Assembly: GCA_027919835.1 (NCBI GenBank)
Contig: JANVFP010000032.1
Span: 310,001 to 374,000, forward strand
Source of the DNA: Lentinula raphanica
Lineage: Eukaryota; Basidiomycota; Agaricomycetes; Agaricales; Omphalotaceae
Length of the DNA: 64,000 nt
Direction of reading: 5' to 3'
Positions 11,646 to 22,849 of the stretch are shown in pieces. The number at the start of each line of letters is the position of its first letter. The stretch's first letter is position 1. The notes under the pieces were generated by a model. The model worked only from the letters and a program-made list of their open reading frames with translations. It was not told where the DNA came from and ran no database searches. Position numbers and translations under genes: made by a program.

Positions 11646-12703
11646 ATGGTTTGGACAACTCTCTCTGCCATATTTCTGCTAGTGTATTCTGCTGCTGCTC
11701 ACTCTATACGCCCGCTCGTTCTTTGGCATGGCCTTGGCGACTCTTACGCATCCCCAGGAATGCTCGAATTTGTATCCATGATCAAGAACGTGCATCCAGG
11801 CATCTTCGTGCATTCTGTATACATTGAGGAGGAGCTTGATAAGGATAGACAAGCTGGCTTCGTGCGTATGCAGTCAACAAGACAAATCGAAGAAAGGAAG
11901 TGCTGATTAGTTGATCCAAGTACGGGAACGTGAACGAGCAACTTGATTTGGTTGCAAATCAGTTAGCCACAATTCCCGAACTCGAGCATGGTTTCGACGC
12001 AATTGGCTTCTCCCAAGGTGAGCACTTAGTAGTGAGCAAAGTGGACGGCTTGCGCTGACCTCAACTTTGAACAGGCGGTCAATTTCTCCGTGCATATGTG
12101 GAACGATTCAACAATCCACCTATCCATAACCTGTTGACCTTTGGTTCGCAACATATGGGTATCTCAGACATACCAATTTGTCGTCCTTTCGATTTAATCT
12201 GTCAAGCCGCACGGCGTGCTACAAAACAGGCTGTTTACAGTTCTTGGGCTCAAGCCAATCTGGTACAAGCCCAGTATTTCCGTGATCCAGCGAACCTCCA
12301 GACCTACATCGCTACCGGTTCATTCTTGCCTTCGATCAACAACGAGGATCCTCTGCGTCATAATGATACTTATGCCAAGCGTTTGGCTTCTCTGAACGGG
12401 CTAGTACTCATCATGTTCACACAGGACAAGACCGTTGTCCCGAAAGAAAGCGCATGGTTTGGTAGTGAGGTAGTTGACGACCTTTCATTCACGTCTGCAC
12501 AACGAATTCTTCGACCCGCAACTGGACGATCCATTGTTCCAATGCACCTTCAGCCTCTGTATGTGGAGGATTGGATTGGCTTACGCACTTTGGACGAACA
12601 AGGCAAAGTCATTTTTGAGACATGCGAGGGAGAACATATGCAGATATCGGATTGTTGGGAAGACTTTGTCAGGGAATGGACTGGGGAAATCATAATAACA
12701 TGA
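11646..12703 (+). CDS. PPT1: Palmitoyl-protein thioesterase 1 (lysosomal/vacuolar)
   Basis: Hydrolase that removes fatty acyl groups from cysteines of S-acylated proteins during turnover in the vacuole/lysosome. The start at 11646 gives an 18-residue signal peptide (MVWTTLSAIFLLVYSAAA), as expected for a luminal enzyme. Introns lie at 11862-11920 and 12018-12074. The alpha/beta-hydrolase elements are all visible: LVLWHGLGDS after the first strand, the nucleophile elbow GFSQGGQFLR (catalytic Ser, split by intron 2), Asp in FTQDKTVVP, and His in EGEHMQI. GSQHMGISDIPIC matches the PPT1 GGQHQGV-type loop with conserved Cys. Length of about 313 residues fits the family. It converges tail-to-tail with the next gene, 96 bp away. 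Confidence 0.93.
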
Positions 12704-12799
12704 TTGAGGAATAGTGGGGTGTAGAAATCATGTACAAGTAGAACATTACACAAATCGAAACACATACATAACTTGCTATTCGAGGAAAAGTGGCATACC

Positions 12800-14899
12800 C
12801 TAGAATCTATCTATACCAGTCTCCCATACCCAAGTCCTTTGAGCACATTCGAGCTTCTCGAGCAGGTCCCGAACTATTGGGTGGTGGCCAGTTGTTTGAC
12901 TCAACTTCTGCTCTTTACGAGTCACAACACGGTCGTTCGAAGATTGGGCACCTTGACGCTCTACAGAGGTCCACGAATCCTGAGAATAGACGGAATCAAG
13001 AGAAGACAGCGAGACGGATGCTGGTTCACCAGCAATGACTGTGCAGGAAACACCACGGGAATAATGACTGACATCATGCAATGTGGGCTCCGAATGGGAG
13101 GTGGGCAATCCTGGGCCGGCTGATGCACGAAGCTGGACATCCTCATCGCTGACTGCGTCTTGGTAAACTTTCAAAATTGACTCGAGGGAGTCACTAGGAG
13201 CGGCAGGTGACACATCTTCACATTGGGTCAGGTTCCCTGCAACGGTTGCTTCGCAGCGTGAAGGGATCATATTCTCGAGAGTTCGAAAAACTTCATTGGA
13301 AGCCTTGTCGGCCTTTCCTACATATAAACTTCGGGTGTAGATGGCATGTCTCTTGGCTGAGGGAGGTTCAGGTTTGAGAGTCGATGGGCGTCTTGGCGAC
13401 GGAGAGGGTGTGACTTCACTTGGCCTGTTACTGTTCGTGACTTTGTCATCTACAGTTTGAGACAGATCATCATATTTAGGAAAGAGGCTTCGCACGTCCT
13501 GGTATTGACGTATCCGGGGGGCTTGTATAAAACGCGGTTTGAGGTTTACAACGTCCACGGAATGTGCGATGACATGTCTAGTTCTGGAGAGGGCAGAATC
13601 AAGTGTACGAGAATGGAATGTAGCCTTTGGTTTTGCAGAAGGGATACGTGACTCTTGCGTGGCTTGCTCAGAAGTCTTGGATAATGAGGAATCGAAATAT
13701 TTTGAGGCTCTATGCCAGCTCTTGGATTTACTTGACATTCGGACTGCATCCTCGGAGTGACGTTCGGAAGTAGACGTTGCGATGGAGGCTCGTACTGCAT
13801 GTGTGCGAGATTCAGTGCCGGTAGTTGTACTGGTATCAGGAGATGTGGTATATAATTCACCAATGATAGGAGTAGTGGGATTAGAGCGAGTGGCTAGAGT
13901 GTTCGAGTTACGGCCGTCAAGACTCCCGCCATCTTCGAGGTGTTCAACAGTCATACGCGTACGCGCCAATGATGTTGGGAGTTTAGATGAAAACGAGGCG
14001 TGACTCGAACGAGAACGCCGACGATGTTTGGATAATGAAGGTGTGTTTTCAGCAGGAGAATTGAGAAATTCGAAGACAGGAGGTAAGGCGATAGCAGTCA
14101 TAGTTGCGTCTTGGCTTGAAGCACCAGTGGAAGACTTGATTGCAGTTTGAATAGTTGAGGAACGAGCCGTTGGAGGCTTGATCCCGGTGAGAGGCGGGCT
14201 GGATCTACGGCCGTCAGGAGGACTACGCTTGACAATGTTCAAGGGCTTCACAATAACAGATTGGAAAGAGACAGAAACGGAGAGGCTCTGGACAGTGCAA
14301 GTTCCGGGCAGTGTAGGATTGACCAATGGCGTTTCAAGTTTGAGTGTGGTTTGACGGTCAACGACCTACAAACAATTTTGAGTGCAAAATTCATGCAAGC
14401 TGTTCGAGTTACGTTTTACCTTGGATAAGACAGAGGTAGTTCTGACTGGATTCGTTATACTTAAGGGATTGAGATTGCACTCGCGGTTGGCATCTGGGGG
14501 AGAGATTCTCTTGATTCCCGGAAACTGCGAGGAGCTGCGAGGAGTTGTCTCTTGGATGTTGGTGACATCCTGCAAACCTTTTCTAACAGCTGATGGCGGC
14601 GTGGGTGGATGAACAAGCTGTAGTGTGGAAGAACTTCGTTTCCTGTCTTTCAGCGGGACGACTTGAAAGCGATGGGGAGTCCTGTCGCGGACGGCTATTC
14701 GAGTCTTCATGTGAGGAGTTGAATGATGTTGAAAGTCAACTGGGTTGAGAGAAGCCATGGTATCTGAGCGACTGTTTGTTGTAGCATGGGTAGAAGTAGG
14801 TTGTTTTTGTAAGGGCGGGGGAGTCATAAGTTCTGGAGAGACAGCCATAGCGCTAGGCGAGTGCTTGTACGAGGATGATGGGTGTTTAAACGTGTTCAA
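12800..14899 (-). CDS. Large disordered Ser/Pro-rich protein, unknown function
   Basis: Two exons on the minus strand (14420-14899 and 12800-14365) separated by a phase-0 intron. The product, about 680 residues, starts MNTFKHPSSSYKHSPSAMA and ends TWVWETGIDRF. It is rich in Ser, Thr, Pro and Arg throughout, with many SP/TP sites and basic patches, and I see no membrane segment or recognisable folded domain. A Pro-rich tract (PTPPSAVRKGLQDVTNIQE) near residue 100 may be a short linear motif. The composition suggests a regulatory scaffold or a cell-cycle/cytoskeletal substrate, but nothing in the sequence decides it. It is divergent from RPS18, with about 310 bp between start codons. Confidence 0.7.
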
Positions 14900-15034
14900 C
14901 GTTAAAATGAGAACGAACTTAGACGTGGAAAATAATTGGCGTTAATTTCAGCGCTTATTTACGTAAGCAAGGAACATTGAAGTCTTTCGTCCAACAACGC
15001 GCTCATCGTCAACAAAACCCGCCTCAATCAACAG

Positions 15035-15207
15035 GTGAGCCCCCCATTCTGTCACCAAAACACCGAGCACGATGAGGAGATTGTATCTTGGATGCAGTGA
15101 CTAGGTTTGGCTGGAGGAAATGTTACAGGAAGGCTGGATTAGTTCGAGATGTGGTGGATGCACTAGGATTGATTTCCAACTGACTTTTTTCTTTCTCTGC
15201 ATTTTAG
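15035..15207 (+). other. Probable 5'UTR intron of RPS18
   Basis: GTGAGC follows a pyrimidine-poor leader (AATCAACAG) and the segment ends in CATTTTAG two bases before the RPS18 ATG at 15210. An intron just upstream of the start codon is common in ribosomal-protein genes. It lacks coding capacity. Confidence 0.6.
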
Positions 15208-15209
15208 CC

Positions 15210-15834
15210 ATGTCTCTTGTGGTACCGGAAGCACACCAGCAGTTCCAGGTAGCCATTTTATTCGGATTCAACGCTGCTATCCGTACTAATACCTACATAC
15301 AGCACATCTTGCGTCTCCTCAACACCAACGTGGATGGCAAGCGTAAAATCATGTATGCCTTGACTGAGATCAAGGGTGTTGGACGTCGTTACTCCAACAT
15401 TGTGTGCAAAAAGGCTGATGTCGATCTCAACAAACGGTGCGTTCCAGTCATATACACTTTCACTACCCACCTGATCGATTCTCTTGCAGTGCCGGTGAAC
15501 TCAACTCTGATGAACTGGAACGAATTGTCACCATCATGCAAAACCCCCTTCAATTCAAGATTCCTAGATGGTTCTTGAGTAGGCAAAAGGATATCGTTGA
15601 TGGCAAGGACTATCAGATTCTGTCCAACAACGTCGACTCCAAGCTTCGTGATGACCTTGAAAGGCTAAAGAAGATCAGGGCACACCGTGGTCTTCGACAC
15701 TACTGGGGTCTGCGCGTGAGGGGTCAGCACACTAAGACAACCGGTATGTCTCTTCATGGAAGCTCTTGTCTTCGACTGAAACGTTTCCAGGTCGCCGTGG
15801 AAAGACTCTCGGTGTGTCGAAGAAGCGTGGTTAA
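15210..15834 (+). CDS. RPS18: 40S ribosomal protein S18 (uS13)
   Basis: Component of the small ribosomal subunit head, contacting tRNA and the inter-subunit bridge. The spliced product begins [20 protein letters not shown] and ends TLGVSKKRG, about 156 residues, matching the near-invariant eukaryotic protein. Introns lie at 15249-15302, 15437-15489 and 15744-15790. Family blocks visible are [34 protein letters not shown] and [20 protein letters not shown]. No oddities. The coding region is CpG-normal, and the CpG-depleted island starts just after its 3' end. Confidence 0.97.
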
Positions 15835-17830
15835 ATATTTACTTGTTTTCCATGTATCACTATGTCTCGACTATGGAATTCCATGCCATGCACTCTCAGC
15901 TTCTGCAATCTATCAATACTACACTGGGTTTTGTAGGCATGAACTCCATGGATGGAGAAAGTCTCCCTCGCCTCCCTGCACAATAGGCTGTATGATATGA
16001 AGTAAATGAAAACTCCCGAGTCACTTTGTCACCAGTACTTTAGCGGATACTAGTCCCCACCTCTGTTCTGTGTTATCGCCCATGATCTATAGAGGTGTCT
16101 AAATTTCTTCAATGCTGGGCTCATTTTCAAGCTACAGTAACTTGGTGTTCACTACTACCCAGATTGTCACTGTTGTGTTCCTACTGGTCAAGGCATTGCC
16201 AAGCTGTGTTGCTCTGGTACCAGGAAAAAGGTTTTGTTGTTTCCAGGTGAGTTTTGTACTAAGCTCAAGCCTTATTCTAACTTCTAAGGCTACTGTATGG
16301 TGCTTCAAGTTACTGCTCCCCAGATCATGTCTTTACTGCTTGAAGTGTACATGCTGTCTTGCAATGTGCCAAACTATCTGACCCTGGTACCAGGGCTCAG
16401 GAGGATGGATACATATTTCCAGGTAAGTTTTTATCCAAACATCTTCATATTGAGCTGATTTTGAAGCTTCAGTAGAGTGTTCACTGCTCACCATATTGTG
16501 TTTTTACTGCTCATTGCTCTGATTGCTTCACTCATTAGTAATTATCTTCAGGCCTGAAGTTGCTCACCTGAGCAGCGAGCGCCTCTATATTGGATATCAC
16601 CTCAGTCATATTGATTGCCCTATTGTACAGCCTGCAGATGCACAGCCCATCATTTAGGCAAGGCTCTACCAGCTGTCACAAAAGCTGCAATTATTCTATT
16701 TAGACACAGCCCAAACTCATCTATAGACTATGATGAGTAGTCCCATTTAAAGTATGCCTAGGTACTGGTAAGGTTGGCTTCAGGAGCACCCAACTTGACC
16801 TGTGCCACAAATCAAAGCTTGTACACTCGAAGGATGTGACAGTAACTTTGAACAAAAAAAGTAATATCATGAATGTATGTTGGAATATTATGGAAGCAAC
16901 TCGCCAGCTGGAAAATAGTCAAGAAACTTCAGGAACATTTACTCAATGCACCTTACAGAATATTGTATAAATTTCAACTAGTATTACTTGTGAGTCCATG
17001 GTTCAAAAAGCCCTAGAAGCCCTGGCTCATGGCTTCAGGAAATTAAAGCCGGGCCAAAAGCCATTTCAGGCTGTTCCTCAGGGCTTGGCTTGGCCCGGCC
17101 CAGGGTTTTTGGGCCAACTTGCAGGCACATCACTATCCAGCGCTTTCAGCATTATATTGTATGCTGTCCAGTATTGCATGGATGCTGGAACAGCCTGGAT
17201 AGCACCGAATAGATTCAAGTAATATAAAATTGACATTGTGAGATTTATCATTTGATGCTTTTGTCAAGGAATGCCCCACTGAAATGAATAGTGCTAGTAG
17301 TGGTGGGAGTGCTGGAACTTCTGGACAGCACTGAATAGATTCAGGTAATATAAATTTGACCTTGTGAGAGATTTGAAGCATTTGCCAAGAAATGCTAAGG
17401 AATTTTCCACCAAAACTGAATAGTGCTGTAATGAATGGGTGCTAGACAGCACTGTCCAGCAATCAATCGAGTCTGTCCGGCAGCTCCCTGTTTTGCTAAT
17501 GTGCCGCCCTGTTTTGCAGCTTGCTGATGCAAGTTCCACTGATTGTGGCATTGGTAGCCTAGTAAACCCAAATGTAGATCATTTGTAGCACAGATTTAGC
17601 TATGAATCTCTACTGAAAGTCAACTATTAATTCAGTCACCAGTGATTCATGAAAAAGGATGATACCAGAATTGTACACAAAAGTCATATGTCACATGGAA
17701 ATAAAGTTCATGCAGCATGCTAGCTGTATAAAAGTTTCACACAGTCACTTGTCCCATGGCAATGGTCCATGATAGCTTTACATAATTGATCAACACATCT
17801 TGATTCAACACCACCACTAGCAAACTACTC
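15835..17830. repeat. CpG-depleted, repeat-bearing stretch left of the dioxygenase gene
   Basis: No gene is supported. At about 16123-16530 there are three degenerate copies of a unit of roughly 165 bases, marked by CTGGTACCAGG, a TTTCCAGGT(A/G)AGTTTT word and a GTTCACTGCTC-like word. At about 17180-17460 another degenerate repeat has a period of about 125 bases, marked by GCTGGAAC, GCAC(C/T)GAATAGATTCA and GAAATG. Open frames are short. CpG is rare compared with the genes on either side. These may be decayed transposon sequences. Confidence 0.55.
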
Positions 17831-20800
17831 ATGTTGAGCAAAGGTAGGTTTTCCTCACTCAGATTCCAGTTCCTTAACTGTAGATTTATTAGCAAAAAGA
17901 CCTGCATCTCCTGTGCCTCAAAGACAGTTCAAAAAACTCAAAGAGATGGAAACAAGTAAGTCTACAAATCTTTGAAGGGAGGAAATACTGATGAATCCAT
18001 GAACAGCATATAAAGATAATCAACTCAGTATGTCTACTAAAGAAGAAAAGCAGACCTTCGAAGGTGAGCAACCTTGATTCTTAGGTGATTGGGAGCAAGA
18101 ATTAATTAATTGACAAACTGTAGACAATGGAAATCAAATTAATATGTCAACCAGAAAAGAAGAACAGACTAGAGGTGAGCAATCTTGACTAACAGAAGGC
18201 AAACAAACTGAGAATTCCATCAGAGATTGAAAGAGGAGAGGGAAAAGAGATAGAGGTAGACATGACTGCACATTTCTACTTGAAGCTAGAAGGAAGGAAT
18301 GAGGAAATCTTTGGAAAAGTATACAAAAGTGGGAAGAAAACTCATGTGCTGATTGAAGATAAAAATCCTGGAACAATATATATCATAGTACTGGACTGGG
18401 GCAGGGAAGCAATGCTGAGGAGGCACCAGATTTTTGCCAACCAAAGGGAGACATTAGGATCCAGAAAAGATATACTTGCAAAAGGTGTGTGCATTGGCTC
18501 ATCAAAACATTCCAAAATAACAAGATTTGATTAGGATTTTTGATTGGGTGTCCAAGTGAGAATGTATATGTGACATGGAGAGATAAATTTGGGACAGGTG
18601 AAGAAAAGGATGATCTGGTCAAAACATGGGCAATGGCCCAGTAAGTGATTGCATTGTTGGTCTGATTATCATTCTAATGAATCTACAGATGGGAACACCC
18701 TATGGACCTGCTCAATAGAATGTCAGAGGGGAGAGACAAGATGTATGGACCAAAGGATGAAGAACATAATGGGCCTGGAGGAATAGCTATTGAAAGAATG
18801 AAACATTTGAAGCCAATCAAAGGGGCCAAAAGAGCTTATGCCATGGGAGTTTCCAACCAGAGTCAAAGGGATCTAGAGAGTCCTGCAAGTAATAGCAAGA
18901 GGGGAGGAATAACTACATGTAAGGGAGAAGACTTACAAAGGGAAATTCTTGCAGTATGTGTATCAAAAATTTCTGGTGACCATGATACTTACAAGTGATT
19001 AGGTGGTAGCTGAGGCCAATGTCATTGGTCTAGACAAAGTTGACTCAACTTTGAAGGCAAAGATGGATCACCAGGCTGAGATGACCAATTGTCCTAGGAT
19101 TGGAACAATCAAAAACAAATATTGGACTAGTGCACAGCTTAATGTTGCTAGTATGAATGATGGAGAAGAAGTTGAGAATGGTAAATATTTGTGAATATCT
19201 ATAAATTATCAGACTGAATCTAGTTTAGCAAGCATGCAATATAAAAAGAGGGACAAGAAAGGGAATAATGGAGAAAAGGAGTCAGGTATAAATTTTATTA
19301 ATATTCTGAGCTAAAAAATTTAAAGGAATCTACAGCTGAAAAAATTGCTGATATTGGTCAGTTTGGTGGTCCTCACTTGGATGGAGGAGACCATGAAGGA
19401 ATCCCAACTGCAATGAAGGTGCTTACAAGAAGAAATGAACATATAGAGTCAGAATACTTTACAATATTTGACCTTGGGTTCAGCTGGGAACTGGAAGAAT
19501 TCAGTACTATTTACTTTTCAGGCCTTCACTATCACAGTGGTGCTGCAGCTATACCCAAGGCAACATTTGATTCAGAAAAGATGGTCTATACCCGAAGTAC
19601 TCTCATCATGTATCCATCTGCACATGAACTTGAAGGAGACTCACAAGTTGCCTTGGGTTTCATCCCAAAGGATACTATGGGAGGATTGTTGACACTGAAC
19701 AAGGAGATGCGGGACTTTGAGTATGTATTGAATTTTTTGATCTTTTTTCCCTTGACTAATTATGAGTCAGCTTACATGCATATGATACAAATGAAATATC
19801 TACCTATGGCAACTATATAGCTGATGGCCTTGGACTCATGGATGATCAATCCTATCTGAATCACTTTTCACGCAATATGCTCATGTTTTTGCTCTACATG
19901 GTTCGTCAAGCCCCTCGAGAGCAGCTAATGCGTATTGACAAGGATCGTTTTCTGTCCTCATTCACTATGCGGAGTGGAGACAAAAGAATTGAGGCTGATC
20001 AATGGGAGGCAGGCCCAGGATGGACAGGTGAAGATACACAGGTTGGAAAAAAATACATTGAAGACTTTACCAAGTTGTCTCAAGAAGAGTTGAAGCAATT
20101 ATGGAACACAGATAGCAGATCAGACACAATTTATGGCAATACTTGGCTTGCTGCACAAAGGGAAGAATGGCAAGAGCATAGAAAGAAGATGATGACTAGT
20201 ATTCCAATTTGTCATGCAACTGGAGAAGTAGAAAATATAGACACTAAGCAACATAGTAGCCACAGAAGGATTTTCCGAGATAGTGGTAAGTAAATTACTA
20301 AAATAGGTTGAAACATAACTTACTATTTGTTTTCAAGCTACTCGAGCTGCCAGGAAAAATCCTGACAGAGATCCTCTAGCTTTAAGAAGAACAAAGGAAA
20401 AGGGTATGTTGAGATTAATAATCAACAATACAGAGATTTACATTTTTTCAGGGAAGGAAAAGAAGAGAAAACATTCAGGTAGGTCATCCTACAAATTATA
20501 AAATATGGGAAAACTGAAATAAATACAGAATATGAAGCTAATAAAAAAGTAAAAGGTAAGGTCTGTTTATATTAGTTGGCTGATTGATTCTCATATTTGA
20601 GTACAGAAATGAGGAAAAAAGATGCTGCAGGTAAGTAAATATAGATACAAAAGGAAATCTGAAACTAACATCATTTACAGAGAGAAATGAAAAAATGATA
20701 ATAGATGAAGGATTGCCTATGATACAGGCAGCAGAAAAGCAAGGTTGGGGCTTGTATCAGAAATTTTGTACTTGTTGACTAATTGATATTATTTGAAGAT

Positions 20801-22849
20801 ATACCTGTTCAAGATGTTCAAGACAATCCAAACTTGGTCATTGCATTCAAGCCTAGGCTTATCATAGCAAGTGAACCTCAAAATACTCCTTTGGAATCAT
20901 TTGCAAAGTATTTAACAAAAGACTTGCTTTTGGTTGAGCTAGACCAATGTACTTTTGCTCTCAACAAATATCAAACTTTTCCTCTTCCCAAACTGGGTAA
21001 CAGCTTGGAGGAGGTGATAAGCTACTACAGCATACTTTCCACCAGACTTAGCCCCTTTGATCTTCAATCAACTATATTGCGACAAGATATCTTACTATTC
21101 CAGGCTATTATTTGGGGAAAACTTGGAATATGGAAAGCAAATACATGGGAAAAACTACATAGGAGTTTAGGAGTCACAAGCTTTGACAGAGTGCACTGGT
21201 TTGAAGTTCTTGTCTGGGATATATATTCCTGGACCACTGAAGTGCAACAACAGGATACAGAGTTTTCCCCTAATATATATCTTCCATCAAAAGTCCTCCC
21301 TATCAGCAACAAGCAAATTTTCAAACTGGAAGTAGGACAGATTAGAATGGATAATGATCCAGTCAAGTTTGCAGTAGATAAAGCAGAGGAATGGGTGCTG
21401 AGATGGACTGGTCTTGCTCAAATAGGAAAAGAGAGGAATCATGCATTGTCAGCATTGTTTATTACTCTCATAGAAAAATGGCTTGGTCCAGGTGTGTTGT
21501 CAGTATACAAGGTGTGGCAGGCTGCACAAGATATAGTGCACTGGATATTGGGAAAGTCAGCTGGACAGGTTGGAACATGTGATGAAGTTTGCATTGCTAT
21601 ACAGAAAATACAGAATGAGGTGAACAAAGATGAGATTGCAGATATATGTATGGATTTGCATCACAAGTGCTTGGAGATTCGAACAGAGGAAGAGAAGACT
21701 CGCTTTGTGCATTTGAACCACTTCCTTGAGTCAAACATTTTGATTTTCAAGGAAAATTCCATAGCTTGGGATTTCCTGGTCAGCCCTGGTTGTATTCCAG
21801 ACCCTCTCATTGCGGTGGCATCTACCCCAGATCCAACATCATTGTTCCATACAAGAGAATCACTTTCACCACTGACACCTCTCCCTATGGAAGTGGATAG
21901 TGAGGATTTCCTAGTAGAACAACATATAGACAATCTTGTAGACCAAGTCTATCTATGTTTACATCTGACTGGAGATGATCTCTCACATGTGGCTACTCTA
22001 CCTCAACCTCCTCCAAAGTCTGCTGCAGAAAGAGAGAAGAGGATTTTTAGATTTATAAGTGACATTGCTCAAAATTCTAACCAGCGTCTGCCTTTTCGGG
22101 AACTGGGAGAATCTCGGTTTCATGTCCTTCATTCTAGTCAGAATCCATACACTGCCAATAATCTCCGAACTGTATCTGGTTTCTTCTCTGCACTCATGGT
22201 TCGCAGTGTTCACCATGGCACCAAGTTCCTCCTGGAGCATACACCATTTTACAAAGACTATGAGGATTGGCAAAAAGTATACAACATTGCAAAAGAAAAG
22301 CATCCAAATGATGAAAAGTATTTTTGTAATCCAGCTGCATATGGACAACACTGTGGACCTTGCCGAGATCCAGAGAATGCTGAGGGTTACTGGATCAGTG
22401 CTAACAATCAGCAATACAACCAGTGGCTACTGAATCCAAAAAGCTTTAATGACAAGGGCAACTTTCTGCTTGCAGTGGTCAAAGTGCTGTCCAGTACAGG
22501 ATTCCGTGGAATTGGGAAACTAACAGCATTTCAGATTGCTATGGACTATATGAGAGCAGGTGCATTTATAGCAACACCAAAGGAGTTTGTAGAAACCTTG
22601 ATATGGGTAAATGCTGGAGCAATCAAAGGACTGATCAGATTGGGCTATTTACAAAAGAAAGAGGGAAAACATGACCCAATTGAGGTGGAGGTAGCATTTG
22701 TAAAAGTTTTGGAGCACCTGAGGTCAAAATGGGATCAGAAGCGAGGAGGGAAAGCTGCATCCATTGATATGATTGATGTAGAACATTGGCTATGTAAAAC
22801 GTCACCAAAGAGGTTAAGTCGTAGCTCTTACTATGCTATTTACAAGTAG
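17831..22849 (+). CDS. 2OG-Fe(II) dioxygenase (TET/JBP-like) fused to a C-terminal HhH/thymine-modification-like helical domain
   Basis: My 17-exon model: 17831-17843, 17884-17955, 18007-18063, 18124-18174, 18224-18484, 18535-18640, 18689-18953, 19003-19180, 19229-19285, 19336-19720, 19771-20285, 20338-20403, 20452-20478, 20529-20555, 20607-20630, 20681-20743, 20799-22849. It sums to 4,218 nt (1,405 residues plus stop) with all phases consistent and GT-AG introns of 40-60 nt. Residues 1-77 are charged and include a duplicated exon. Residues 350-560 carry GPHLDGGDH (H367, D369), FSGLHYHSG (H418/H420) and VYTRSTLIMYP (R440): the Fe(II) and 2-oxoglutarate ligands of the superfamily. Residues 650-720 are a Lys-rich linker made of microexons. 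The C-terminus has CNPAAYGQHCGPC (from 1232), GFRGIGKLTAFQIAMDY (from 1290) and WVNAGAIKGLIRLGY (from 1325), resembling the HhH-type helical domain of 5-hmdU DNA kinase / thymine pyrophosphorylase families. TET/JBP assignment is likely, the C-terminal one tentative. Start is uncertain. CpG-poor; surroundings repeat-rich. Confidence 0.7.

Noticed and set aside
18262..20293. Series of separate small genes (90, 98, 63, 147 and 151 residues)
   Set aside because: All join with GT-AG introns in consistent phases into the single large dioxygenase gene; separate starts are not needed.
20783..22849. Independent 688-residue gene
   Set aside because: Its first five codons fall inside an intron of the larger model, and the acceptor at 20798 joins it in phase with the upstream microexons. 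A separate gene remains possible if transcripts show it.
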